From 'Nostoc azollae' 0708 (lineage in GTDB: Bacteria > Cyanobacteriota > Cyanobacteriia > Cyanobacteriales > Nostocaceae): a stretch of DNA of 64,000 nucleotides. Every line of letters starts with the position of its first letter. The first letter of the stretch is position 1. The stretch spans positions 62,001 to 126,000 of the forward strand of contig NC_014248.1 in NCBI RefSeq assembly GCF_000196515.1, in the 5' to 3' direction. The translations under genes were made by a program, and so were the position numbers. The notes beneath the pieces are model-generated. The model saw only the letters and a list, made by a program, of their open reading frames with translations. It had not been told where the DNA came from and searched no databases. Positions 27,809 to 37,312 of this stretch are shown here, piece after piece.

Positions 27809-28693
27809 ATGAAAATCCGTCGTCGTTCACCTAGTCCCACTATTGATGTCTCTGTTATCCGCTACCAAGCAGTTTTACAAGATGCAGCGCCAAATAATAT
27901 TTTGGAAGAAATTGTTTGGCAAAAAGAGATAGAAATTGAGCAAATGCGGGAAAAGCTGCCTTTGCGAGAATTGCAGAAAAAGGTGCTTTCCGCACCTCCT
28001 ACCCGTGATTTTGTTGCCGCACTCCGTCAAGGTAAAACCAAACCCGCACTAATTGCTGAAGTGAAAAAAGCCTCTCCTAGCAAGGGAATTTTACGCGCAG
28101 ATTTTGACCCAGTAGCGATCGCACAATCTTATCAAGAAGGTGGTGCTAGTTGTCTTTCTGTACTCACAGATAGGAAGTTTTTTCAAGGTAGTTTTGAGAA
28201 CTTATGTTTAGTTCATGCTGCGGTAGATTTGCCAGTATTATGTAAGGAATTTATCATTTATCCTTATCAAATTTATTTAGCGCGAATTAATGGCGCAGAT
28301 GCGATTTTATTAATTGCGGGAATTCTCAGCGCTCAAGATTTACAATATTTTGTCAAAATTGCCAATAATCTAAAAATGGCAGCTTTGATAGAAGTTCATA
28401 GTTTAGAACAACTTGACAGAGTTTTATCCTTAGATGGTGTTACCTTAGTTGGTATCAATAATCGGAACCTAGAAGATTTTTCTGTTGATTTGCAAACTAC
28501 TTGTCAGTTACTAAAAGATAAAGGCAGTCAATTACAGGCCAGAAATATTTTGGTAGTTAGTGAATCAGGAATTCATACCCCAGAGGATTTAAGTGTAGTG
28601 GAAACAGCCGGCGCATCAGCCGTACTCATTGGTGAGTCATTGGTCAAACAACCAGATCCAAAACTGGCAATTACTAATCTTTTTGGTAAATAG
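27809..28693 (+). CDS. trpC: Indole-3-glycerol phosphate synthase
   Basis: TIM-barrel enzyme of 294 aa in tryptophan synthesis that closes the indole ring. Motifs: [15 protein letters not shown] (catalytic Lys and phosphate site), [22 protein letters not shown] (second Lys), [22 protein letters not shown] and LVVSESGI. The N-terminal 50 residues are an extension usual in cyanobacterial TrpC. Not in a trp operon. Intact. Confidence 0.95.
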   Translation: MKIRRRSPSPTIDVSVIRYQAVLQDAAPNNILEEIVWQKEIEIEQMREKLPLRELQKKVLSAPPTRDFVAALRQGKTKPALIAEVKKASPSKGILRADFDPVAIAQSYQEGGASCLSVLTDRKFFQGSFENLCLVHAAVDLPVLCKEFIIYPYQIYLARINGADAILLIAGILSAQDLQYFVKIANNLKMAALIEVHSLEQLDRVLSLDGVTLVGINNRNLEDFSVDLQTTCQLLKDKGSQLQARNILVVSESGIHTPEDLSVVETAGASAVLIGESLVKQPDPKLAITNLFGK

Positions 28694-28746
28694 GACTGGG
28701 GAATGGGGACTGGGGAAGATGGGGAAGATGGGGAAGTAATTTTCCT

Positions 28747-28795
28747 AATGCCCAATGCCCAATGCCCAATGCCCAATGCCCAATGCCCCATGCCC
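28747..28795. repeat. (AATGCCC)7 heptamer repeat
   Basis: Six perfect AATGCCC units and one CATGCCC, 50 bp downstream of trpC. Confidence 0.95.
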
Positions 28796-28905
28796 AATTA
28801 CCAATCACCAATCCCCAAACTTTGTTTCCTATGTATCAATTTAATTGATAAGATATAAACTCTTTTTAACCTAAAATCTCACATTGGCAATTTTCAATTA
28901 AGTTC

Positions 28906-29142
28906 ATGGAGCAAATTCCTCTACCTGCACCTATTCACTACGAACTTATACTTCAACTGTTAGAAAAGCAGACGATGAGTGCTATAAATAACAACCAAGA
29001 GTTACGGCAACAAGTCAGTCAGCTAATTATTACCCTGCGAAAAGCTGCGGCACAACAAAAGCGATTAGAGGAAAGTTGTCAGGCTTCCTCCGTAGAAGTT
29101 GACCACCGTTGGTCACTTAATCATCTGGGGGGAAAGTCATGA
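28906..29142 (+). CDS. Small conserved cyanobacterial protein, possibly DUF5340
   Basis: Soluble protein of 78 aa, mostly helical by appearance (QELRQQVSQLIITLRKAAAQ). The start EQIPLPAPIHYELILQLLEK recalls a small conserved cyanobacterial family (perhaps DUF5340), but this is from memory and unsure. No signal peptide or membrane segment. Independent gene between trpC and the aminotransferase. Confidence 0.65.
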   Translation: MEQIPLPAPIHYELILQLLEKQTMSAINNNQELRQQVSQLIITLRKAAAQQKRLEESCQASSVEVDHRWSLNHLGGKS

Positions 29143-29466
29143 CTGACGAAGGGTAAGGGGGAAGGGTTAAAGGGGAAACTGTATGAAAAACTACCTTCCC
29201 TATCAAGTCGAGGACAGATTAATTGATGGGTAACTTGAATTGACGGTGTCCTGAGCAAAACCCCTGCTTTTAAGTATGGGCTTTCCCTTTTTCCCTTATC
29301 CTTGAACCTTTTCCTTTTGATTTCTGATTGATACCTACAGTAGATGTCGCTCTCTCAGGTACTATAATCTGATGACGAAATTGGTAAATGAATATCTAAA
29401 ATTTGCCATCGGATTTAATCATCTTCACACAATTTTGATTCTTATTGGATTTTTAGGATAGAGATA

Positions 29467-30615
29467 ATGGACAATAAGCTAATGTTGATGATTCCTGGAC
29501 CAACCCCAGTTCCAGAAGCTGCCTTATTGGCATTGGCCAAGCACCCAATTGGACACCGTACTGCTGAATTCAGCAATATGATGGCGGAGGTGACAGAAAA
29601 CCTCAAATGGCTGCACCAAACTGAAAGTGATGTGCTAATGCTGAATGTTAGCGGTACTGGTGCAGTAGAAGCGGGAATAATTAATTTTCTTTCTCCAGAC
29701 GATCACATTTTAGTCGGTTCTAATGGTAAATTCGGTGAACGCTGGGTAGAAGTTGGTCAAGCGTTTGGTTTGAATGTGGAAACTGTCACCGCAGAATGGG
29801 GACAACCTTTAGACCCAGCTAAGTTTGCCGAAAAGTTGCAAGCTGACACAAACAAGGAAATTAAAGCTGTAATTATTACTCACAGCGAAACTTCAACAGG
29901 TGTAATTAATGATTTGGTAGCTATCAACAGCCATGTAAAAGCACATGGTGAAGCCTTAATTATTGTTGATGCTGTCACCAGCTTGGGTGCATACAATGTT
30001 GCAGTTGATGCTTTAGGTTTGGATATAGTCGCTTCTGGTTCCCAAAAAGGCTACATGATACCACCCGGTTTAGGATTTGTGTCTGTGAGTCCTAAAGGTT
30101 GGGAAGCTTATAAAACTGCTAAGTTGCCAAAATATTATTTAGATTTAGGTAAATATCGCAAATCGACTGCTAAAAATACAACTCCTTTTACTCCCCCAGT
30201 TAATTTGATTGTGGCATTACACACCACCTTGGGGATGATGAAGAAAGAGGGTTTGGAGTCAATTTTTGCTCGTCATGAACGTCAAAAGAATGCTACCCGG
30301 GCAGCAATGAAAGCTTTAAACTTACTATTGTTTGCGGCAGATGAATGTGCTAGTCCAGCTATTACCGCTGTATCAGTACCGGGAATGGAAGCAGATAAAA
30401 TTCGGTCGTTGATGAAAAAGCGGTTCGATATTGCTTTAGCTGGTGGTCAAGACCATTTGAGCAATAAAATTTTCCGTATTGGTCACTTAGGATTTGTGAG
30501 CGATCGCGATATTCTTAGCTGTATAGCATCATTGGAAGTCGTACTTTCAGAACTGGGCTATGAAAACTTTACCCCTGGTACTGCTATAGGCGCAGCGGCA
30601 AAGGTTTTCGGATAA
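29467..30615 (+). CDS. Class V aminotransferase (alanine/serine-glyoxylate type)
   Basis: PLP enzyme of 382 aa. Family marks: MLMIPGPTPVPEAALLALAK, GHRTAEFS, LNVSGTGAVEAGI, IIVDAVTSLGA (Asp that holds the pyridine ring) and VASGSQKGYMIPPG with the Schiff-base Lys. Such cyanobacterial proteins act as alanine- or serine-glyoxylate aminotransferase in photorespiration, and have also been named soluble hydrogenase small subunit. The exact amino donor is not certain. A strong terminator follows at 30834. Confidence 0.92.
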   Translation: MDNKLMLMIPGPTPVPEAALLALAKHPIGHRTAEFSNMMAEVTENLKWLHQTESDVLMLNVSGTGAVEAGIINFLSPDDHILVGSNGKFGERWVEVGQAFGLNVETVTAEWGQPLDPAKFAEKLQADTNKEIKAVIITHSETSTGVINDLVAINSHVKAHGEALIIVDAVTSLGAYNVAVDALGLDIVASGSQKGYMIPPGLGFVSVSPKGWEAYKTAKLPKYYLDLGKYRKSTAKNTTPFTPPVNLIVALHTTLGMMKKEGLESIFARHERQKNATRAAMKALNLLLFAADECASPAITAVSVPGMEADKIRSLMKKRFDIALAGGQDHLSNKIFRIGHLGFVSDRDILSCIASLEVVLSELGYENFTPGTAIGAAAKVFG

Positions 30616-30627
30616 GAGAATAGGTGA

Positions 30628-30790
30628 CAGGTGAGTCAGCGCGATCTTGGGGAGCAACTGCGGTGGACGGGTTTCCCGACATAAAGCAAGTGAAGTGGCG
30701 TGGTTTCGCCCATGTAGGCGCTTCGCCTTCCCCCAGGGTGCAACTGATGTTTGCGTAGCGTGCCGGAGGCATCACCCGAAGGGTGACAGT
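30628..30790. repeat. GC-rich interspersed repeat
   Basis: A 160-bp stretch visibly richer in G and C than its surroundings, full of small palindromes (CGCTTCGCC, GGGTTTCCCG, ACCCGAAGGGT). No open frame makes sense. Such blocks recur in Nostocales spacers; I see no second full copy in this window. Confidence 0.55.
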
Positions 30791-30833
30791 AAAGAGATTT
30801 ACAACTGACAATTGACAACTGACCACTAAAACC

Positions 30834-30867
30834 AAAAGAGCGAGTTGTTTGTTCAACCCGCTCTTTT
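30834..30867 (+). terminator. Rho-independent terminator
   Basis: AAAAGAGCG-A-GTTG, loop TTTGTT, CAAC-C-CGCTCTTTT. A 13-bp stem with a matched A·C internal mismatch and a terminal T-run; it serves the aminotransferase gene on plus and could also work on minus. Confidence 0.85.
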
Positions 30868-31056
30868 AATTTGGATATCAATGAGTAAAAACTGTCTGAG
30901 TTAATCGTTCTCTCTATCAAACTTTGCACAGGGCAGAGTTGATTTGACATACCTCAAATACTCCTCAAATAGCTCAACCGTTTCACATTTTATTTGTCTA
31001 CAGTTAGCTGCAATCATAGCTATCAGCAATGGATTTTTTCAATATACATTGCTAAC

Positions 31057-31248
31057 CTATGCCGTCTCTAGCCAATCATAAATTTTTTCTAACTGTTCTA
31101 GAGTAATCAAGCCATACTGCCACAGGATCATGGTTAAAGAACCAGGATCTTGCTCTCGGTGACGCAGTGCTACAGCCAGAGAAGCCGCGGAAATCGCTAA
31201 ATCTTCTTGGAGAAAATTAATTAAACGAGAATATCTCGATGGTGCCAT
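31057..31248 (-). CDS. DUF2949 protein
   Basis: Protein of 63 aa from the ATG at 31248 (upstream in-frame ATG at 31284 is less likely). The sequence SRLINFLQEDLAISAASLAV ... LTMILWQYGLITLEQLEKIY matches the cyanobacterial DUF2949 family. Small, probably helical and soluble. Function unknown. Confidence 0.8.
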   Translation of the reverse strand: MAPSRYSRLINFLQEDLAISAASLAVALRHREQDPGSLTMILWQYGLITLEQLEKIYDWLETA

Positions 31249-32005
31249 TTGTATCTCACGTCCTTGAGTAGAGTGTATTATCATATATCTTGACCTCTTT
31301 TCTCAATGATCTAAAGCCAGTATTTTATTTGTCACTGTGCTGTGACTGAATTGATACCTTAGCACAGCTAATTTATTATTCCTCTGAGAGTAAATTTATG
31401 TTCATTAAAGCCTAACTTGTGTGCAGAAAAGCAAATTCTGTCCTGCTTGTTTGCCCCCATCTTAAGCAGCATTAACTGTTTCAGACTTTTTGTTAAATTA
31501 ATTTCATCTTGTTGACTTTTTTGTACTGGATGTAATTATATTTGGAGTAACAAAGATTCCATAGCCTATATTCCTCTATTGATGACTATTAACACTTATG
31601 TCAAAAGGAGGATTTTTCTAGCTAAAATTTGAAGCCAGGACTATAACTGAGGAATAGAAAAAGTTGAATGTGATTAGTGCTACTGTTGAGTAGTAGCTCT
31701 TAACTATTATTATTGCTACTTTAAGCAATAGTTTTATAACCACTAATCTTCATCAAAACTTGATAGACTCTTCACATCAATACATCAATATACTACAAAT
31801 GGGTGACACTTGGAATTATGTCATACTGATACCCCAGGGTGGCATAAGCAATGGGTAACGTAGTGCAGCGAAGTATCTCGGAGATACTTCACTATCTCTT
31901 TCAGAGACGCTCCGCGAACGTTCAGAATGATACTAACCGTTTTTAGTAGAACAGGGTGTGAGGTGTCGGAAGCAACAGTGACAACTGATAACTGATAATT
32001 GATAA
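31249..32005. other. Intergenic region with a dispersed repeat
   Basis: About 750 bp without a gene. The right part (31798-31945) is a repeat whose inverted copy is at 32758-32873. The rest is AT-rich and unremarkable. Confidence 0.5.
31798..31945. repeat. Dispersed repeat, copy inverted relative to 32758-32873
   Basis: Shares CGAACGTTCAGAATGATAC, CTATCTCTTTCAGAGACGCT and GTGACACTTGGA with the reverse complement of 32758-32873. Its left end (TGACACTTGG...ATGTCATACTGATA) also matches the reverse complement of 52595-52636. Confidence 0.75.
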
Positions 32006-32530
32006 CTAAGAACCTGAGGATTTGAAGAATTTCATTTTGACTTGATCACCTGCGTGTAAACCTAGTTCGGTAGCTCGTCCTGCCCTTAGTTCAATTACTT
32101 GATCTATCAGTACATTAGGTCCATAGGTCGGACAAGGGTCGCTATTACAGGGAGGTGCAGCAGTTTGCATATACTTGACTACACCATTGTCAAGGAAGAC
32201 CATATCCAAAGGTACGGGTACATTCTTCATCCAGAATTGGACTGGTTGAGCAGAGGGAAAGACAAACACCATCCCACGATCATCTGGTAAAGCTGATCGA
32301 TACATCAACCCCATCATTTGCTGTTCTGGTGTTTGTGCTACTTCCAGCTTAATTTTTGTCCCATTGGGAACAGTAGCTTGAGCAGAAATTGGCAAAGTTT
32401 GACCTTTAGATATTGGTGCTTGAGCTTGAGAAACTGATGTCGGAGTGGCAGATTGTGCTGTGGTTGGTGCAGAACAACCCATAAGTAAAATACTTAGCAG
32501 TACACACAACAAAGTTAGCTGACGCAACAT
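32006..32530 (-). CDS. DUF192 lipoprotein
   Basis: Protein of 174 aa. A lipoprotein signal (MLRQLTLLCVLLSILLMGC, Cys19) opens from the ATG at 32530, followed by a Thr/Gln/Ser linker. The DUF192 domain covers about 50-170: EVAQTPEQQMMGLMYRSALP, MVFVFPSAQPVQFWMKNVPV, LDMVFLDNG and VIELRAGRATELGLHAGDQV. Widespread but of unknown biochemistry. It is intact and lies between two inverted repeat copies, so it may be prone to inversion. Confidence 0.88.
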   Translation of the reverse strand: MLRQLTLLCVLLSILLMGCSAPTTAQSATPTSVSQAQAPISKGQTLPISAQATVPNGTKIKLEVAQTPEQQMMGLMYRSALPDDRGMVFVFPSAQPVQFWMKNVPVPLDMVFLDNGVVKYMQTAAPPCNSDPCPTYGPNVLIDQVIELRAGRATELGLHAGDQVKMKFFKSSGS

Positions 32531-32757
32531 AAGCAGTTCAAAATTCACATTTCTGAATCGACAAGTGATTTGCTAGTAAGGGTTATAGCCATTAAAGGTG
32601 GGAAAATTAAAGAGGTATTAACTGAATACTCTAGGTTTTTGTGATTTAGATTTGGATCTAACAGAAATTTCCAAAAAATAGCCCACTATTTACAATCATT
32701 TTTTTAATCAAACACCAATGATAAAAATTCTTGACTCTATCGTACTTGTTCTACTAT

Positions 32758-32873
32758 ACTAAGAACGGTTTAAAAGTATCATTCTGAACGTTCGCAGAGC
32801 GTCTCTGAAAGAGATACTTTACTATCTCTTTCAGTAGGTCCAAGTGTCACGCGTTTACAGTATAAATCACCAG
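32758..32873. repeat. Dispersed repeat, inverted partner of 31798-31945
   Basis: Contains AGTATCATTCTGAACGTTCG, AGCGTCTCTGAAAGAGATAC and TCCAAGTGTCACGCGTTTAC. With 31798-31945 it brackets the DUF192 gene in inverted orientation. Confidence 0.75.
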
Positions 32874-33020
32874 TCTGAAACAGGAAACAGAGGAAAGAGG
32901 CAGTATGCAATAGTGTTAAAATTATGCCTTATTTCTGCTAGGTAGTCGGCTTTTGTGAGATATTTTGCTAGATTTTGCATATTAGGTACTGAAGGACCAA
33001 ATTCTTCTTGATCAAAAATA

Positions 33021-33044
33021 AAGGCTGGAATTATAACCAGCCTT
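33021..33044 (-). terminator. Terminator of the ferredoxin operon
   Basis: An 8-bp perfect stem AAGGCTGG/CCAGCCTT with an 8-nt loop, followed on the minus strand by TATTTTTG. It lies 30 bp beyond the ferredoxin stop. Confidence 0.75.
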
Positions 33045-33074
33045 ATAAAGTGTTAATTGCTTGATATTACGACT

Positions 33075-33530
33075 TTACGGTTGTTTCTTATTTAACTTTT
33101 GTTTCTTCCGACGTTTTTCTATAGTAGCGACAGCATGATCTACAGGATAACCAACTACAGGAATAACCTGATATTTGCGGTCATCTTCCAAGTTTCTTAG
33201 TTCAGTGTAATCAACCCAGTGAATACAATCAACTGGACAGGTATCTATAGCTTCTTGAACTACTTCTTCTGCGTCACCATCTTGGCGAATGACACGTGAT
33301 CGCCCATAATCTGGTTCAATATAAAAGGTATTACGGGCAACATGAGCACAACTTTTACAACCAATACAGGTAATTTCATCTACGTAAACCCCTTTCTGCC
33401 GCACCATGCCGCCCAGTTCCGGTTCTAAACCAGAGCGTTCTGGCTCATCCCTTAAAAAACCGCCTAATTCTGGCTCTAAACGGGAACGATTATTTTCTAA
33501 ATATTCTGGTAACGGCTGCAATTGGGTCAT
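33075..33530 (-). CDS. Bacterial-type 4Fe-4S ferredoxin with N-terminal extension
   Basis: Protein of 151 aa. The single cluster site is CIGCKSC (about 59-65) plus CPVDC (about 98-102), giving CxxCxxC...CxxxC, as in cyanobacterial ferredoxins of the Ycf35 neighbourhood. The N-terminal extension contains two copies of EPELGG (RLEPELGGFL and GLEPELGGMV). The C-terminus is very basic (KRRKKQKLNKK). The start overlaps the stop of the DUF1257 gene by one base, so the two are translationally coupled. Partner unknown. Confidence 0.9.
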   Translation of the reverse strand: MTQLQPLPEYLENNRSRLEPELGGFLRDEPERSGLEPELGGMVRQKGVYVDEITCIGCKSCAHVARNTFYIEPDYGRSRVIRQDGDAEEVVQEAIDTCPVDCIHWVDYTELRNLEDDRKYQVIPVVGYPVDHAVATIEKRRKKQKLNKKQP

Positions 33531-33916
33531 TACGCACTCCAGCGTTGTAATACTAAGCGAATAGAACCATCTTCATTTTTTTGTTGTTCAGCAACTTGAA
33601 AGCCCACTTTTGTAGTTTCTTTCATCACTGTTTGATAAGCATAACGCTGAGTAACTTGGCGCAAAAATCCATCTACAGACAAATCTTGCTGCCAATATTG
33701 CAGGTCAGCTACCAATTCGTATTCCTTTCCATTCCATCTAAAACCGATGTCATAACCATTTTCCTGCTCAATGCTAACTTCCGCTGCATGGGTTTGACCA
33801 CTATAACCACTCACTTCACGGGGTCCTGGTTTCCAGTCTATACCTAAGTCAGAGAGAGCATCTTTTAAGGATTCGAGGTTACGGATTTGTGTTTTAATTT
33901 GGCTAAAGTGTGACAT
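33530..33916 (-). CDS. ycf35: DUF1257 protein (Ycf35)
   Basis: Protein of 128 aa matching Ycf35, a protein kept in cyanobacteria and algal plastids: SHFSQIKTQIRNLESLKDAL, PGPREVSGYSGQTHAAEVSI, FRWNGKEYELVADLQYWQQD and the YAYQTV-K motif. Middle gene of the DUF2997-DUF1257-ferredoxin trio. The conserved neighbourhood suggests a shared iron-sulfur or redox task; no biochemical role is established that I know of. Confidence 0.92.
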   Translation of the reverse strand: MSHFSQIKTQIRNLESLKDALSDLGIDWKPGPREVSGYSGQTHAAEVSIEQENGYDIGFRWNGKEYELVADLQYWQQDLSVDGFLRQVTQRYAYQTVMKETTKVGFQVAEQQKNEDGSIRLVLQRWSA

Positions 33917-33956
33917 GGTGCTTTGTAATCTGTAGAAACTTTACTAGTTGGAAAAC

Positions 33957-34169
33957 TTACCATTCGCTGAACGAGGTTTGCCTGTTCGCTATACCAGATT
34001 CCTGAATATTGTTGGTGGTAAAAAATTCTGAGGTTGGCTCTTGAATGAGTACCTGTCCCAGTTGAGCCTCTATTGCTGCTGTTACTTCAGCACAAGAAGC
34101 ACCCACAATACCAGTGACTTTCTCTTGTACTCTACCGTCTGGATAAATTATGAATTCTAATGTTTCCAT
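33957..34169 (-). CDS. DUF2997 protein
   Basis: Protein of 70 aa. METLEFIIYPDGRVQEKVTG and SCAEVTAAIEAQLGQV match DUF2997, a small partner of Ycf35. First gene of the three-gene unit, 40 bp upstream of ycf35. The C-terminus after about residue 50 (SGIANRQTSFSEW) is more variable. Confidence 0.88.
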   Translation of the reverse strand: METLEFIIYPDGRVQEKVTGIVGASCAEVTAAIEAQLGQVLIQEPTSEFFTTNNIQESGIANRQTSFSEW

Positions 34170-34718
34170 TGTCTGAAAGCCAACCTCGATAGTACAATTA
34201 AACCTTACTGCTGTAGCAGAGTTGGTTAAGACCTAGCAGCAGGAACTATTTAGAAACAAAATTGCTTGCCATTTGTTAAAAAATGTTCCATCGAATCGAA
34301 AATGAAAATATATATCTCAGAATCTTTACAAAAATTATTTTTTTTATAAGCGGTTGCATCTGTTAGTAGTAAGTCTCTCTTAACCTGATCAATTAGTCAA
34401 GATCAAGATTATCCAACATGAAGAACTGTAAAAACTCTGTAAAACTAGGATTACAGCCAAAAGACACACAAAGAGAAATCTAAAAAAATACTAAAGCTTA
34501 TTGAAAAGATTTATCATTTTTATCGAATAAAGGCTATGTTGGATCATCGTGGTGCGATTGCTCGCTTGTGTTTAGTATATTTTTATTTATAAGTATTGCT
34601 ATATATAGTAGAATACTACTTCTAGAGCTAAATCAGTGTCACAGAATTTTAGAAAGAAATAGGCTGAAAACCCTTAGTCTAAGCTCATTTGTGACAATTT
34701 AAGGCTGAAAGTCTTTTG
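34170..34718. other. Gene-free spacer upstream of the Ycf35 operon
   Basis: About 550 bp, AT-rich, with no convincing gene on either strand. It should contain the promoter of the DUF2997-Ycf35-ferredoxin unit near 34190-34260. Confidence 0.5.
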
Positions 34719-35350
34719 TCAAGAGGCTTTTGGAGAAATATGGAAAAAAAACTGGTCAGTTCCACGTTGAAGAGCAGGAAAAGGAGCGACAATTAACTTA
34801 ACATTTAGTTTTGGCTTCTGTTTGATAATACTTAAATCTCGATTTTGAGGGTCAGCAAAATATTTAACAGGATCTGTTGCCTTACCTTTTTGATGAGCCA
34901 TAGTAGAATGATAAAGACCGAGATAAATCATTTCTAATGAAATCTCATCAAAAGGCAGAGAAAGTTCATCTGCTACGGTATCACCTAAATCTACTAAAAC
35001 ACCATAAAATAACCACGTTGCCCAAATTTGTAATTTAATCCCATTGATTGAACCTGTTCATAAATAACTTAAATCTAAGAGTCTTTCGACCGTATTAAAA
35101 GCATCTTAAATTCGCCTTGACTAAGTTTTGTGGGATTACACCACAGCAAATTATCTCTGGCTAACATTCTTGTCAGTTCTCTGACTCCTGCTATATCTCG
35201 CCACAGTAAGGTCAACACTGCAGCCATGATCAACGGTAAATTCAGTATCCGTTATCTGACTCCTAGTTTTCGGTAGTAATTTTCTTGATTTGTAATGGCT
35301 GGTGTCAGTAATCTTTCCAATTGCTGGCCTATTACTTCATCTTCCACCAT
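34719..35350 (-). pseudogene. IS4-type transposase remnant
   Basis: From ATG at 35350 the minus strand reads a typical IS4-like start (VEDEVIGQQLERLLTPAITN, then ENYYRKLGVR and a stop), continues LNLPLIMAAVLTLLWRDIAG and DNLLWCNPTKLSQ, then loses most of the catalytic core. A C-terminal piece at 34719-34931 follows (MAHQKGKATDPVKYFADPQN, NVKLIVAPFP). Internal deletion and several stops. I could not fix terminal repeats. Confidence 0.75.
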
Positions 35351-35498
35351 TGGTCTCTATTTTTTTTGCCGTGGTCTCGATTGATTTTTCGGCTGTTTGT
35401 CATGGCTTGTTTCAATCGCTCAATTACTTGTCTACAGTGAGTTTATCACGATTTTTAACCTATCCAAATACCATCCTTGACAAAATTTCTTCTTTTCC

Positions 35499-35626
35499 TT
35501 AACTTGTCACCAATGATGCAGGGATAATGGCATTCCAAGTTAGTGCATCATCAGGCCACTCATACAAAAGAACTATCGTTGGTGCATCACTTTCACCATG
35601 GCTGTGATAGGCAATATTATATATTG
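35499..35626 (-). pseudogene. Alpha/beta-hydrolase N-terminal fragment
   Basis: About 40 residues (NIAYHSHGESDAPTIVLLYE, WPDDALTWNAIIPASLV) resemble the start of epoxide-hydrolase-like alpha/beta hydrolases (…LLHGWPDD…W). It ends in a stop before any catalytic residue. No start codon is clear. Confidence 0.55.
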
Positions 35627-35793
35627 AGACGGGAGGTTTTAATATATTGAATCATGTGGCTACATCAGATATTACTTTTACCAAACCATTAACAACTCGT
35701 GCTAGTTTCTGGAAATCAACTTTACCATACGTATCTTCTGATGTGTGGTAATATTGATAGCGATAAGGCGCAGTAAGTATATGTCACCATAAT

Positions 35794-37312
35794 GTAAGGA
35801 TTCAGGTGGTGGGGTATTGAAAAGTGTGATAGGAGAGGCAGAATATAGCAGTTATGGAAAAGAAGCTGCCACTAAAACTAGACAGAAAGATATTGAAGCA
35901 GTTGGGAACAGAGCAACTGGTAGAAATCATTATTGACCAGGGGAAAAGTATAGAGAACCTAAGAAATAGAGTAGTAGAACTGGAAAAAGAAATAGAGAAA
36001 CTCAAGGTCAGTATAGATTTAGAGACCATAACATGATCCAAACCACCCTTGGGAGACATCCTCAAAAAAAGCGAGAACAAACAAGAAGATAAACCAGAAG
36101 AAAACCAGACACGAAAACGGAAACCAGGAGGACAACCAGGGCATAGGGGAAAAAGGAGAAAGGTGTTTGGTGGAGTAGATAGAATAGATTTGAGATAGTG
36201 GGACGGCAAGTCTGTGGATGGTGAGGTCAGGGGCAATTGTTTGGCGAACCAATAATCAAAATCGAAACACAACAAGCAAGTAGGGGAGTTGGTGGACAGG
36301 CCAATCCAAATAGTAGAATATGAAAGATATGCGTAGACTTACAGTGTGTGTGGGGAAACACAAAGGGCACACTGGTCACCAGAAATAGTACCCGGACAAG
36401 ATATAGGAATCACAGGACAAGCTTTTTTGGGATGGATCAATAACTAGGGCCATTGACCCTATGAAAAACAACACTTGTTGTTGTGGGAAGTGGGTCAAAT
36501 AGAAATTGGAGTGGGAACATTAGTAGGTACCAATGAAGGAATAGATGGTCCAGTGGCTCAAAGTATTCATAGCCTCAAACAGTGGATCAAACAAACCCAG
36601 CCTCATATCCTTGGGGATGAAATACCCTGGGTAGTCAAAGGGGTGAAACAATGGTTATGGATTTTTGCCAATAGTGACTTCCCTTGATTTCATGGGTCTG
36701 ATACTCCTTGTCCTGGCGAATTAGAATCCATTGTGGGTTTAAGTTACTCTGGTGTACTCAGTTCTGATGACTTTACTGCCTATAACGGTTATGCGGTCAC
36801 AGCTCAACAGAAATGTCAGGCACATCTACCCTACCCCGTCACTTCAAGACACTAATCAAGATTCCTGGCTTCAATCACCAAGAAATTGGCACAAAATTCA
36901 TCGACCTCATAGATGAAGGTTTTAAAAACTACCCTTTATTCCAACAAACCCAAAACCTTCATGAATTCTTGACTTGGCCATCCTAGTTTCAACCAAAAGT
37001 TGAATCTTCCATTCATTCATTGATCAAGCCCCAGGGGAACCTGGTAAACTTTTACCTTCCTTAGCCAATAGACCTTGATCATAATTTAGCTGAACCAAGG
37101 TTAGGTTTAGCAGTGACACAACAAAAAGTCTCTGGTGGTTCTCTTTCTCTGGAGCTATTCCAACATCCTGCCAATTTATTGACGGTTATACAAACTTGTC
37201 GCCGTTAAGCACTTTCTCTAATTGAGTTTTTTGACCAACCTATGAAAGCCATGGTTCACTCTGCTTTCCATACACCTTCTTTAATCCCTCTTCCTTAGAC
37301 CTGAATCCTTAC
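35794..37312 (+). mobile_element. IS66-type element, copy 1, with ends and target duplication
   Basis: Perfect 14-bp inverted ends GTAAGGATTCAGGT / ACCTGAATCCTTAC at 35794-35807 and 37299-37312. The 8-bp ACCATAAT flanks both sides (35786-35793, 37313-37320), the target length expected of IS66. Size is 1,519 bp. It is inserted in the M28 peptidase gene. Only a decayed TnpC-like gene is inside. Confidence 0.92.
35854..37260 (+). pseudogene. IS66 transposase (copy 1), many stops
   Basis: Family pieces in order: N-terminal leucine-zipper part (LVEIIIDQGKSIENLRNRVV) ending at TGA 36034; SKPPLGDILKKSE; GGQPGHRGKRRK; then GVGTLVGTNEGIDGPVAQSI and PWVVKGVKQWLWIFANSDFP (36475-36687); then the DDE region (VLSSDDFTAYN) and CRR...LIEFFDQPMKAMVHS near 37200. 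At least five stops or frameshifts. Copy 2 at 53252-54739 has the same first TGA. Confidence 0.88.

Noticed and set aside
27671-28795. Short regular repeats considered as a CRISPR array
   Set aside because: Units are 7 bp and directly adjacent, without spacers. These are tandem heptamers, not CRISPR.
35802-36275. Long Ser/Phe-rich open frame opposite IS66 copy 1
   Set aside because: Complement of the IS66 transposase region; the matching frame appears at 54129-54737 over copy 2 and has no ribosome site or leader. Shadow of a conserved element.
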